Part shown: positions 7,172-15,742 of the stretch, piece by piece
Position numbering within the stretch: the stretch's first letter is position 1
How the letters are laid out: each line of letters opens with the position of its first letter
NCBI GenBank assembly: GCA_023417785.1
Contig: JAEZEH010000007.1
Location: 1 to 20,959 of the forward strand
From: Bacteroidota bacterium
GTDB taxonomy: Bacteria > Bacteroidota > Bacteroidia > Cytophagales > Cyclobacteriaceae
Length of the DNA stretch: 20,959 bases
Direction of reading: 5' to 3'
Notes under the pieces: generated by a model
The model's database searches: none
What the model was told of the DNA's origin: nothing
The model's input: only the letters and a program-made list of their open reading frames with translations
Translations under genes and position numbers: made by a program

Positions 7172-7984
7172 GTGGATAATCCGTTCTATTTTCTGGATCC
7201 TGCTTTCTGGTATAATCCAAAGCTTGTGTTCGCCTTCATTGCAACGGTTTTTGGAATCGTCCTGCTACGCTATTTAGTCACCGCGCTCATCTACCGCCAT
7301 GGCGTGCTGGCTTTGTTCAACAAACCTGCGCTTCGGGGGAGCAAACAGCCTGAACCAAAACAACTGATGCGGGAGATAGGGTGGTCAGCCCTCTCGTCCG
7401 TGATATTTGCCATCCTTGCCGCAGTATGTTATGCTGCTTACCAGAAAGGGTGGACACGGGTTTACACAGAGATTTACGATTACCCTTTGTGGTACTTCTT
7501 CTTTAGTATTATAGTCGTGTTGTTTCTTTATGAAACCTACTATTACTGGTTACACCGATGGATGCACATACCCCGCATATTCCGCATTGTGCACAGGGTT
7601 CATCACGAAAGCATTCACACATCGGTGTTCACCTCGTTTTCGTTCCATCCGCTGGAGGCGTTCCTTCAGTTTCTCTTCATACCCTTTGTGATTCTCATTC
7701 TGCCTATTCATTACATCGCGCTGGGAATTGTACTATTGCTTATGACTATCTCAGCCGTTATCAATCACGCAGGTGTTGAAGTTTTTCCTAAACGTTTTCA
7801 TGAGCATCTGATAGGCAAGTGGCTTATCGGAGCAACTCACCACGATCTGCATCACAAAGAGTTTAAGAATAATTTTGGTTTGTATTTCACCTTCTGGGAC
7901 AGGTGGATGAAAACAGAAAGTGACAAGTACACGGATACGTTTATCCAAAATACAGCGAATCACGAACGACATGAGGGTCATTAA
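7172..7984 (+). CDS. Fatty-acid hydroxylase / sterol desaturase family membrane di-iron enzyme
   Basis: This 270-aa integral membrane protein has the histidine clusters of the fatty acid hydroxylase superfamily: HRWMH (128-132), HRVHH (141-145), H159 in SFHP, NHAG (198-201) and HHDLHH (223-228). These ligands hold a di-iron centre that uses O2 and electrons to hydroxylate or desaturate a lipid. Hydrophobic segments lie around 18-42, 70-90, 104-122 and 163-193. The start is GTG at 7172, because no in-frame ATG exists before the first histidine box. The stop overlaps by 4 nt the stop of the convergent oxidoreductase gene. That NAD(P)H/FAD/2Fe-2S enzyme is the sort of electron donor such hydroxylases need, but convergent placement alone does not prove partnership. 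Substrate unknown. Confidence 0.9.
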   Translation: MDNPFYFLDPAFWYNPKLVFAFIATVFGIVLLRYLVTALIYRHGVLALFNKPALRGSKQPEPKQLMREIGWSALSSVIFAILAAVCYAAYQKGWTRVYTEIYDYPLWYFFFSIIVVLFLYETYYYWLHRWMHIPRIFRIVHRVHHESIHTSVFTSFSFHPLEAFLQFLFIPFVILILPIHYIALGIVLLLMTISAVINHAGVEVFPKRFHEHLIGKWLIGATHHDLHHKEFKNNFGLYFTFWDRWMKTESDKYTDTFIQNTANHERHEGH

Positions 7985-9102
7985 CCGATTTCAATCACGA
8001 CATCATCAGTGAGTGGATGGCCAACACAGGTAAGCACATATCCTTCCGCACGTTCTGATTGAGAAAGTCCTTCTTCCTCATCGAGTTTCACCTTTCCTGA
8101 CAGTGCCTTTCCGCGACAGGCGGTACACAGGCCACTTTGGCAACTGTATGGAAGGTCAATCCCCTGATCAAGGGCTGTTTGTAAGATCGTATTCTGCGGC
8201 TCAACAAGAACTTTGTATTCCTGTCCATCATATCGGATGGTTACTTCGCGGGGCCGTTCCTCTTCAGCGCCAACGGCCGGGCTAACTGCCTTTTCCTTGC
8301 CTTTATCGATAGTTCCCTGAACGAAGCTTTCCTTGAAAATTTTATCTGCCGGAATCTGGCGCAGGGCGAGAAGGCTTTCAACGTTTTTCATCATGCCCTC
8401 CGGACCACACATAAGGTAGGTTGTATCGGCTCCCCAATCGGGGATTCGCTCGAACAGTCTCGTGAGCATATCGTGATTGAGCAGTCCGGAATACCCCTGC
8501 CAGTTCATAGGAGCGGTATCCAGCACATGAATGACGTGCAGTTTTCCCTCGTATTGTACTTCCAGTTTTTCGAGAGCGTCCTTAAAGATGATGCTGTCGG
8601 CGTCGCGGTTGCAATAGATGAGCGACACGATACTCAGGGGCTCGCTGACGAGAATACTTTTTATAATAGACATCATGGGCGTGATGCCACTTCCCCCGGC
8701 AAACATGATCAGATGCCTTTTCTTGTTCTGGTCGAACTCGGTGGTGAAATGGCCCATTGGCTCCATTACTTTAAGAACCTGGCCTATCTGAAGGCGGTCA
8801 TTCAACCAGTTGGACATTGCGCCTTTCTCAACGCGTTTCACCGTGACGGCAAGATCCTGATCCGTAAATGGGGAGGAACACATGGAATACGCTCTCCTGA
8901 TCTCCTTTCCGTCGACCGACGCGATGAGGGTTAAAAACTGCCCTGGTTTGTAATTGATCTTATTGACCGGCTGCTCCAGAACCACGGAGATAGCATCCCG
9001 GGTTTCCCTGACTATATCTTTGACTTTTAAATCATAATAATGTGGACCCGCGCTTGGGGCAGGTTCTTTCTTGGGAGTCTTTTTAAAAAAACTAAAGGCC
9101 AT
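7981..9102 (-). CDS. PaaE-like FAD- and NAD(P)-dependent oxidoreductase with C-terminal plant-type 2Fe-2S ferredoxin domain
   Basis: This 373-aa soluble enzyme has three modules. The FAD-binding barrel (about 22-125) contains the RAYS flavin motif (70-73). The NAD(P)-binding domain (about 128-255) has GGSGITP (136-142) and CGP (232-234). After a charged, Glu/Lys-rich linker (about 262-284) comes a plant-type ferredoxin domain with cluster ligands C321, C326, C329 and C359. This order is that of the reductase component PaaE of phenylacetyl-CoA epoxidase and related monooxygenase reductases, which pass electrons from NAD(P)H to an oxygenase. No paaABCD genes are present here, so naming it paaE would be unjustified. 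It converges on the hydroxylase gene, a plausible electron acceptor (inference). The ATG at 9102 gives MAFSFFKKTPKK. Confidence 0.93.
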   Translation of the reverse strand: MAFSFFKKTPKKEPAPSAGPHYYDLKVKDIVRETRDAISVVLEQPVNKINYKPGQFLTLIASVDGKEIRRAYSMCSSPFTDQDLAVTVKRVEKGAMSNWLNDRLQIGQVLKVMEPMGHFTTEFDQNKKRHLIMFAGGSGITPMMSIIKSILVSEPLSIVSLIYCNRDADSIIFKDALEKLEVQYEGKLHVIHVLDTAPMNWQGYSGLLNHDMLTRLFERIPDWGADTTYLMCGPEGMMKNVESLLALRQIPADKIFKESFVQGTIDKGKEKAVSPAVGAEEERPREVTIRYDGQEYKVLVEPQNTILQTALDQGIDLPYSCQSGLCTACRGKALSGKVKLDEEEGLSQSERAEGYVLTCVGHPLTDDVVIEIG

Positions 9103-9186
9103 TTCAATGGGTTTACTGTACTAACCGGCAGTCATTATACCGTTTTTCGCAAATTTTCGTACCAGAATGACATACGTCCGTGTCGG

Positions 9187-9194
9187 CAAATGTA
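9187..9194 (-). promoter_or_regulatory. Candidate -7 element for the PaaE-like reductase gene
   Basis: The minus strand reads TACATTTG here, a full match to the Bacteroidota -7 consensus TAnnTTTG, with an implied start site about 78 nt before the ATG at 9102. No good TTTG or TTG lies 19-20 nt upstream, so the call rests on one element. Confidence 0.35.
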
Positions 9195-9263
9195 GTAAGG
9201 ATGATGACACTTCGGAAGGTGTTTTCGGGTCGGAATTCGCAATTTTCGGTGTTGATAATATTT

Positions 9264-9295
9264 ATTGCCTCATAAGCCGGGGTGCTGTACTTTTG
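9264..9295 (+). promoter_or_regulatory. Bacteroidota-type promoter of purB
   Basis: ATTG at 9264-9267 supplies the -33 TTG. A 20-nt spacer leads to TACTTTTG (9288-9295), a full match to the TAnnTTTG -7 element of the phylum's primary sigma factor. Transcription would start near 9300, leaving only about 15 nt before the purB ATG at 9315. This also argues against the GTG at 9282, which would lie upstream of the predicted transcript. Confidence 0.7.
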
Positions 9296-9314
9296 GCGTT
9301 TGACAACCAGAAGC

Positions 9315-10652
9315 ATGCAATTAAATACGCTTACGGCGATTTCACCGGTTGACGGCCGGTATTTCGACATTGTGAACCCCCTGGCGCCCTACTTTTCGGA
9401 GTTCGGGCTGATCCGTTACCGTGTACTGATCGAAATTGAGTATTTAATTTCGCTTTCAGCGACCATCCATGAACTGGAGGATTTTCCGGCGCATATGGTT
9501 GCCGAGATCCGAAAAATCTACAAACATTTTTCAGAGTCACAGGCGGTAGAAATTAAGGAAATTGAAAAGATTACCAATCACGACGTCAAAGCGGTTGAAT
9601 ATTTTATCAAAAAGGAATTCGACCGCCTGAAACTCGAACCTTTTAAAGAGTTCATTCACTTTGGCCTTACCTCGCAGGACGTCAACAATACAGCGGTTCC
9701 GCTTCAGCTAAAGGAGTTTATGGAACGCGAGTACTATCCGCTGATCGAAACGTTCCTTAGCCGGCTGAATTCGCTGGGAAAAGACTGGAAAAATATTCCG
9801 ATGCTCGCATTCACACACGGGCAACCTGCATCTCCCACCCGACTTGGCAAGGAGATCATGGTGTTTGCAACCCGTATCGAAAAACAGTTGCACCATCTGA
9901 AAGCCATTCCGTACTCCGCCAAATTCGGTGGCGCCACCGGCAACTTCAACGCGCATCACGTAGCTTATCCGAATATTGACTGGAACAAGTTTGCCGAAGA
10001 GTTCTGCTCGCATCTCGGCCTGTCACGCAGCTATCCTACTACACAGATTGAGCACTACGATAATCTCGCTGCACTTTTCGACGGCCTGAAACGCGTAAAC
10101 ACCATACTTATCGACTTCAGCCGCGACATATGGCAGTACGTTTCCATGGAATACTTCAAACAAAAAATAAAGGAAGGTGAAGTTGGTTCGTCGGCGATGC
10201 CACACAAGGTGAATCCGATTGACTTTGAAAACGCCGAGGGCAACCTTGGATTTGCTAACGCCATCTTTGAACATCTTTCCGCCAAGCTGCCGATCTCGCG
10301 GCTTCAACGCGACCTGACGGACTCTACAGTGCTGCGCAACGTAGGATTGCCTCTCGCACATACGTTTCTCGCTCTGAAATCGCTGACAAAAGGAATCTCT
10401 AAACTGGAGTTGAACAAAGCAGCTATCGAAAAGGATCTCGAAGGTAACTGGGCAGTTGTTGCTGAAGGTATTCAAACGATCCTTCGGAAACACGGGTACC
10501 CGAATCCTTACGAGGCGTTGAAATCACTCACCCGGAAAAACGAAAAGATCACAAAAGAAAGCATCACCGCTTTCATCGATGGACTTGATGTTAAAGACGC
10601 AATCAAAGAAGATTTACGAAAGATAACGCCGTTTACGTATACGGGGATTTGA
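9315..10652 (+). CDS. purB: Adenylosuccinate lyase
   Basis: PurB catalyses two fumarate-releasing steps of purine synthesis: SAICAR to AICAR, and adenylosuccinate to AMP, in the cytoplasm. The 445-aa protein fits the long, E. coli-like PurB type. It has the N-terminal MQLNTLTAISPVDGRY, H89 in TNHD, TSQDVNNT (119-126), catalytic H168 in FTHGQPASPT, and the fumarase/aspartase signature with mobile-loop serines in GSSAMPHKVNP (291-301). I start it at the ATG at 9315 and not the GTG at 9282, because the family's N-terminus begins there and a promoter at 9264-9295 would leave the earlier codon untranscribed. It appears monocistronic, divergent from the reductase gene and convergent with the GH3 fusion gene. 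No sign of transfer or damage. Confidence 0.97.
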   Translation: MQLNTLTAISPVDGRYFDIVNPLAPYFSEFGLIRYRVLIEIEYLISLSATIHELEDFPAHMVAEIRKIYKHFSESQAVEIKEIEKITNHDVKAVEYFIKKEFDRLKLEPFKEFIHFGLTSQDVNNTAVPLQLKEFMEREYYPLIETFLSRLNSLGKDWKNIPMLAFTHGQPASPTRLGKEIMVFATRIEKQLHHLKAIPYSAKFGGATGNFNAHHVAYPNIDWNKFAEEFCSHLGLSRSYPTTQIEHYDNLAALFDGLKRVNTILIDFSRDIWQYVSMEYFKQKIKEGEVGSSAMPHKVNPIDFENAEGNLGFANAIFEHLSAKLPISRLQRDLTDSTVLRNVGLPLAHTFLALKSLTKGISKLELNKAAIEKDLEGNWAVVAEGIQTILRKHGYPNPYEALKSLTRKNEKITKESITAFIDGLDVKDAIKEDLRKITPFTYTGI

Positions 10653-10686
10653 TTTCAAATTTCGTATTTCTCGTTTTGTATTACTC

Positions 10687-10704
10687 AAACTTGAAACTTG
10701 AAAC
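10687..10704. repeat. Short tandem repeat between convergent purB and GH3-fusion genes
   Basis: AAACTTG occurs twice in tandem (10687-10693 and 10694-10700), followed by a partial AAAC. It sits in the 79-nt AT-rich gap between two convergent genes, where I find no GC-rich terminator hairpin. It may be incidental. Confidence 0.4.
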
Positions 10705-10731
10705 ATCTCAAACTGTTCTATTTCCTGATCA

Positions 10732-13707
10732 TTAGTTTGCTCCTGTTACGCTGTACTTCTCTCCATACGCCTCAATAGCATCGTAGAGTATCTGCTGGAT
10801 CTGCGTGCGCGTATTCAGATGGTAAAGTCTCGTATTGCTTCGTGTCGGATTAACGCGATTTGAGAGAAAAATATAAAGGAGTCCGGAATCAGGATCCATC
10901 CAGGAAAAGATTCCGGTAAAGCCGGTATGACCAAAGCTTTCCGGACTTGCATCGATAGCCGTATTATTACCCGGACCGCTGTAGCTTAGGTTCGGTTTAT
11001 CGAATCCAAGCCCCCTTCGGTTGTTGCTCTCAGGAAATTGTGTCGCCGTCCATTTTCTAAGGGTCTTGCTGCTGATATAGCGATCGCCTCCATACGTTCC
11101 CATGTCAAGGTACATTTGCATCAGCTTGGCCAGATCATTGGCGTTACCGAACAATCCCGCGTGCCCGGAGACACCACCCATCATGATAGCGCCTTCGTCG
11201 TGAACCGTTCCATGAATGGGTTGATGCCTGAAATAAAAGTCGTACTCCGTCGGCACAATTCTCTTGAGCGGATATTTCAGGTACGGATTGTAGGTTAATG
11301 ACGATGCCCCGAGGGGCGCGTAAAAGTTCGTCTGGATATAGGTCTGGAAATCCAAGTCGATCATGCTTTCAACTACGCGGGGCGCCAGAATGAAGAAAAA
11401 GTCTGAATAAAGATATTTCTTTTCCGCCTCAAGTGGTGATTTACGGATTTTATTCACAATCCTGTCGGGATACCGGCGATGCAGGAACATCTTATTTTTG
11501 AGGCGAATAGGGAACCGTTTTGATGAATCATTTTTTACGGTGAACCACTTATGATTTCCGTTTTTTCTTGTCATTTCCTGATAGAAGGGTATCCATGGTC
11601 TGAAACGCGCCTGATGTGTGAGTATATCGTACATCGGAATGTCGGATTTATTTGATCTTCGAAACTCCGGAAGGTAATCGGCAAGCGTGGCATCGAGTGT
11701 GAACGTCCCCTCGTCATAAAGTTTCATTAACGCAGGAAGTCCTGTTGAAATTTTCGTAACGGAAGCAAGATCATACAGATCTTCCGGCTTGACACGAACG
11801 GTATCACTGTAATCGTGATAGCCATATGCCCTGGATAACACGACCTTCCTGTCTTTTGCAACGAACACCTGACATCCCGGAATTGCTTTCAGCAACATGG
11901 CTTGCTGAACCAGCGAATCTACCTTTCCGTTGAGGATTTCGGAATCCATCCCTGCATCTTCTGGCAGCGTATATTTAAAGCGTATTTCTCCTTTAACATC
12001 AAGTCCGTCTCCGGAAGCGAACATATCGCCGACGCTGACAGGAAGTCTTCCGGTCGCACCGATTCCACCAAATACAAGCTGAGCAGTCAGTTCTTCAACA
12101 TCGTCATTGTCCTGATACGTAACGATGAGACCATCAGCATCGTCAATGCCATCAAACCGCGCGAGCGAATATGGATTCTTAAAAACAGCGACGATGGTCC
12201 GCTCCCGTGCGCTAAGCGACCGGATAAAATTCAGGACAGGTTCCGAAAATGAAACCTGATTTCGCGGGCGTCCAGGCTCATCATGGATCCCTGCCACGAT
12301 ATGGCTATACCCGTCTAGCACGGTAGCCAGCGAATCAAGAAAGAATTGCGAGGCGTCCCTTGAAACCACAAAGTGGTCAACACTCATATATCGTTCAAGT
12401 ATTCGTTGATATACGCTGATATCGTCACGACCGAAGGACACGCTTGCCAGCCTGATTTTGTCAAGTGCACGAAGGGGCATCAAATTCCCCTCGTTCCTTA
12501 ATACTGTGATAGCGGCCTGAAGAAGGTTCCTGTTCAGGAGCTGGTCCACTGGCGTATTGAGATCATTCACAATATTCCGGACCTCGATATCCTGGCGATC
12601 ATGCAGTCCCACCCAATATTTGATCGCAAGAAGCTTACGGCAACGATCATCGATATCACGCTGACTGATCTTCTTTTCTTTGATCGCATTTCGTATTTCA
12701 ACAATTGTACGTGATACATCTTCGGTGAATTCCAGCATATCGTTTCCGGCAAGGATGGCGTCGCGGTCAACGATGCCTGGCGCATTGGCGGTGGAAACAC
12801 CTTTCATGTTCATCGCATCCGTAACAATGAGTCCGGTAAACCCAAGTTCGTTCCGCAGCAGATCAGTGACAATTTTTCGCGACAACGTGGAAGGTACATT
12901 CGATGAGTCTAGCGCGGGAACATTAAGATGCGCAACCATCACACCAGCGATTCCCGCGTTCACGATCTGGCGGAACGGATAAAGCTCGAGCGAATCAAGA
13001 CGCTCCCGGCCATGAACAATAAGCGGCAGCGTGTAATGGGAATCTGTTCCGGTATCGCCGTGGCCGGGAAAATGTTTCGCCGTCGTGAGGATACCGTTAT
13101 CCTGCATACCCTTCATGTAGGCGATTGCTTTTCGCGCGACGTTATCACGTTCCTCTCCGAAAGAGCGGAAATTGATCACTGGATTTGACGGATTATTATT
13201 GACATCGACAACCGGAGCAAAGTTGATGTGAAGACCCGCGCGCTTCATTTGTCGAGCTACAGCGACTCCCATCTTGTATATCAGACTGTCATCCTGTATG
13301 GCGCCGAGGGTCATCTGATAGGGAAAGCTGATCGTGCTATCGAGTCGCATTCCCAACCCCCACTCAGCGTCTATAGCCATCAATAAAGGAACCTTCGACA
13401 CGGACTGATATTCGTTTATAAGCTTCGTTTCACGTACTGGCCCACCCTGAAAGAATATGAGGCCGCCCACCTTCTGCTCACGGATGAGCTTGAGGATTTC
13501 GTTTTTGTGCGCATCATCACTGTCAGAGAATGCTGCAACGACAATGAGCTGAGCAATCCGTTCATCTTCGCTAAGCGTGTTGAGAACGGAGTCAACCCAG
13601 GGATGGTGAAGATACGGCGCGAACGGCACCGGTGTTTTCTGCTGCGCCCAGGAAGCAGTTGTGGCGGAGAAAATAATAAGTGCTGCAGCGATCCTTGAAT
13701 GCTTCAT
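10732..13707 (-). CDS. Exported NagZ-type glycoside hydrolase family 3 fused to a serine beta-lactamase-like hydrolase
   Basis: This 991-aa fusion has a signal peptide (about 1-22, ending ASWAQQ). Residues about 35-365 form a GH3 barrel of the beta-N-acetylglucosaminidase (NagZ) type: KHFPGHGDTGTDSH (211-224) supplies the acid/base dyad D222/H224, and D297 in LIVTDAMNMKG is the nucleophile. Residues about 385-570 resemble the GH3 C-terminal domain. Residues about 590-975 are a class C beta-lactamase/PBP4-like serine hydrolase with S649-V-T-K652, Y767-S-D and H927-T-G. The first half should cleave terminal GlcNAc-type sugars; the second is a serine esterase, peptidase or amidase of unknown substrate. 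Peptidoglycan-fragment processing in the periplasm is the natural inference. The architecture recurs in Bacteroidota. It lies after susCD on the same strand, but a terminator (13817-13851) intervenes. Confidence 0.93.
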   Translation of the reverse strand: MKHSRIAAALIIFSATTASWAQQKTPVPFAPYLHHPWVDSVLNTLSEDERIAQLIVVAAFSDSDDAHKNEILKLIREQKVGGLIFFQGGPVRETKLINEYQSVSKVPLLMAIDAEWGLGMRLDSTISFPYQMTLGAIQDDSLIYKMGVAVARQMKRAGLHINFAPVVDVNNNPSNPVINFRSFGEERDNVARKAIAYMKGMQDNGILTTAKHFPGHGDTGTDSHYTLPLIVHGRERLDSLELYPFRQIVNAGIAGVMVAHLNVPALDSSNVPSTLSRKIVTDLLRNELGFTGLIVTDAMNMKGVSTANAPGIVDRDAILAGNDMLEFTEDVSRTIVEIRNAIKEKKISQRDIDDRCRKLLAIKYWVGLHDRQDIEVRNIVNDLNTPVDQLLNRNLLQAAITVLRNEGNLMPLRALDKIRLASVSFGRDDISVYQRILERYMSVDHFVVSRDASQFFLDSLATVLDGYSHIVAGIHDEPGRPRNQVSFSEPVLNFIRSLSARERTIVAVFKNPYSLARFDGIDDADGLIVTYQDNDDVEELTAQLVFGGIGATGRLPVSVGDMFASGDGLDVKGEIRFKYTLPEDAGMDSEILNGKVDSLVQQAMLLKAIPGCQVFVAKDRKVVLSRAYGYHDYSDTVRVKPEDLYDLASVTKISTGLPALMKLYDEGTFTLDATLADYLPEFRRSNKSDIPMYDILTHQARFRPWIPFYQEMTRKNGNHKWFTVKNDSSKRFPIRLKNKMFLHRRYPDRIVNKIRKSPLEAEKKYLYSDFFFILAPRVVESMIDLDFQTYIQTNFYAPLGASSLTYNPYLKYPLKRIVPTEYDFYFRHQPIHGTVHDEGAIMMGGVSGHAGLFGNANDLAKLMQMYLDMGTYGGDRYISSKTLRKWTATQFPESNNRRGLGFDKPNLSYSGPGNNTAIDASPESFGHTGFTGIFSWMDPDSGLLYIFLSNRVNPTRSNTRLYHLNTRTQIQQILYDAIEAYGEKYSVTGAN

Positions 13708-13816
13708 GTTTAATTTTCGAATAAGGGAAGTCGACTTTTGAAATTGTTCCTGCTAATGCAGCATACGTATGACCATCGAAGGGATACTCTTCTAATGAAA
13801 TCCATTGCTATTATAT

Positions 13817-13851
13817 AAAAAAGCCCTCTGAAAATTTTCAGAGGGGCTTTT
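13817..13851 (-). terminator. Intrinsic terminator after the susC-susD unit
   Basis: A long inverted repeat pairs GCCCTCTGAAAA (13823-13834) with TTTTCAGAGGGGC (13835-13847), with one extra G bulged, and A/T runs flank both sides. On the minus strand the stem is followed by six T, suiting termination of the susCD transcript about 54 nt beyond the susD stop. The flanking T run on the other strand means it could work in both directions. It lies 110 nt upstream of the GH3-fusion start, so that gene likely has its own promoter. Confidence 0.85.
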
Positions 13852-13904
13852 ACTTCAAAACTGCTTACACTGCCCTGGCTAAATCTGACAAGTCCTTGAT
13901 ATTA

Positions 13905-15731
13905 TCACCATCCAGGTGTCTGGGTTAATGTGTAGCCTCTGTCGATATACTGGCTGATCTGGTTTTCTCCCACGGGAGCGAGATAGACACGATCAGTGAA
14001 CGGATCCCTGTTAGACACGTTTTCCGGAACATAGAAGCCAACCATCTCTGCGGCATTGTTTCCATCGTACGTCACAACGGTTCCGTCAATCTTCTGTACT
14101 TTGAGAATGTTAACTTTGGCGGGAACGAGCCATGCCGGGAACTCAGTCTGAAAATTAACCCAAGGTCCGAGAAGCAGATCTTCGTTCACGTCAGCATTCA
14201 TGTATTCAATTTTTTTCCAGCGCTTAATATCCAATAGCCGTGAATATTCAAATACAAATTCCATACGTCTCTCTCTGCGTATTTCCCACAGGAGCGCTGA
14301 TACGGACGGATCGCGATCAGGATCATTCGGTAAGCTGGCCAGCAAAAGAGGCGCAGTTTGTTGAACTCCCTTATCATCAGCAACCTGATCTAATGGACGG
14401 CTGCGAATGGCATTGATCGAGGCATCGATGTCTGCCTGGGAAACCGCTCCGCCCCCAATTTCAGCAAGCTCCGCTTTCGCCTCCACCCAGTTGAGCACCA
14501 CCTCGGCGAGTCGGATCACAGGCGCATCGTTTGTATTCGTGTTCGAGCCATACTTTGCCGGATACGTACCACCTTCGAAAGTCGGTCCTTCCCTATCGAT
14601 GAATTTGTCGGCATAAAGTAACGTTGACGACTGCGAGCGCGGCTCATCCCAGAAGGTGGCCTCGAAACGCGGATCGCGGGTTAGCACAAGACTTCCGATA
14701 TCGAATTGATCCGCTCCGGCAACGGACGAAGTCTGATAAGGTTGACCATCCGTGGTTATGAATGACCTGATCAAATCGAGATTCGCGGCAGGGCTTTGGC
14801 TTTCCGTAATATTGGAATACGAGGCAACATGATGCGTTACGCCTAACGCTGCGTCATAGTGGCGGTACAAGATTACCTCTGGGTTACCAGCGAGATTTTC
14901 CGAGCCGAACAGGGAACGAAAATCACTCCCAAAAGACCACTTGCCAGACTCCATGACGAAAGCTGCTGCATCAACAGCCAACTGAAGGTACTGTGCCGCC
15001 TTCTCGTTGTCTCCAAGGTGATACTTTTGCCATGTACCTTCAAACAGCATCAGTCGGGATATAAATGCGGCGGCGATATAACGGTTGAGATATTGCGCAT
15101 CCCCATCTGAAAGCCGCATGTTCTCCAGCACATATTGAAAATCTTCATAAACCGCATCCATTACCATCGTCCTCTCATCACGGTCCTTATATAGCAGGTC
15201 AATTTCTGCATCACTAACAACCCCGCCATAATAGGGAACATCACCAAACACGCTGACTAGCCTGCTGTACTCAAATCCACGGAAAAATCTTCCTACCGCA
15301 GTCCAATGGGCGTATGCCTCATCTTCCAGGTAAGTTCCTTTCATTTTTTCAATTCTGTCGAGAAAAAGATTTGATTTACGAACCCAGGCAAAATTCCATG
15401 TCGGCCCTGCATACGTTGTCAGCCAGCCGCCGGATTCGCTCGTGCTGACTCTAGTTGCAGGAGGCTGTGTTTCAAACCCTCCCTGTTTGCCTGTAGAGGT
15501 AAAATCGTCGGAAAAGTAATATCCCCGAAGCGATGCATAGTCTACTCCCCATGTATTATTGTATCCAACGAAATAGTTGGTATAAAAACCATTGGCAAAG
15601 AGACGGAGATTGTTTTCGTTAGTCCAATAGTTTGCGTCATTCCATTCCGTCAATTGAGGCCGGTCGAGAAAGTCCTCACAGCTACCAAGTGTAAGAGCGA
15701 TTATGAATAGTATGATTGAATATTTTTTCAT
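13905..15731 (-). CDS. RagB/SusD-family nutrient-binding outer membrane lipoprotein
   Basis: This 608-aa SusD homologue has a lipoprotein signal peptide with lipobox LGSC (lipidated C18) followed by EDFLDRP, the usual start of mature SusD proteins. The N-terminal half (about 40-310) has the aromatic-rich helical repeats of the family, for example NYWTNENNLRLFANGFYTNY and AHWTAVGRFFRGFEYSRLV. The C-terminal part shows RLAEVVLNWVEAKAEL, an IRSRP segment and WEIRRERRMEFVFEYSRLLDIKRWKK, all typical of SusD. It caps the SusC channel on the cell surface and captures the substrate. It starts 11 nt after the susC stop, so the two are co-transcribed and probably form one complex. Substrate is not readable from sequence. 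A terminator follows at 13817-13851. Confidence 0.95.
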   Translation of the reverse strand: MKKYSIILFIIALTLGSCEDFLDRPQLTEWNDANYWTNENNLRLFANGFYTNYFVGYNNTWGVDYASLRGYYFSDDFTSTGKQGGFETQPPATRVSTSESGGWLTTYAGPTWNFAWVRKSNLFLDRIEKMKGTYLEDEAYAHWTAVGRFFRGFEYSRLVSVFGDVPYYGGVVSDAEIDLLYKDRDERTMVMDAVYEDFQYVLENMRLSDGDAQYLNRYIAAAFISRLMLFEGTWQKYHLGDNEKAAQYLQLAVDAAAFVMESGKWSFGSDFRSLFGSENLAGNPEVILYRHYDAALGVTHHVASYSNITESQSPAANLDLIRSFITTDGQPYQTSSVAGADQFDIGSLVLTRDPRFEATFWDEPRSQSSTLLYADKFIDREGPTFEGGTYPAKYGSNTNTNDAPVIRLAEVVLNWVEAKAELAEIGGGAVSQADIDASINAIRSRPLDQVADDKGVQQTAPLLLASLPNDPDRDPSVSALLWEIRRERRMEFVFEYSRLLDIKRWKKIEYMNADVNEDLLLGPWVNFQTEFPAWLVPAKVNILKVQKIDGTVVTYDGNNAAEMVGFYVPENVSNRDPFTDRVYLAPVGENQISQYIDRGYTLTQTPGW

Positions 15732-15742
15732 TTCTGTAATGT

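Noticed and set aside
7981..9102. Naming the reductase paaE
   Set aside because: The domain order matches PaaE, but none of the other phenylacetyl-CoA epoxidase genes is present, and such reductases serve many oxygenases.
9113..9370. 85-aa minus-strand ORF covering the purB start
   Set aside because: It is antisense to the purB promoter and first codons and its sequence resembles no family.
10647..10660. ATTTGA/TCAAAT inverted repeat at the end of purB
   Set aside because: Only A/T pairs apart from one G-C and essentially no loop; too weak for an intrinsic terminator.
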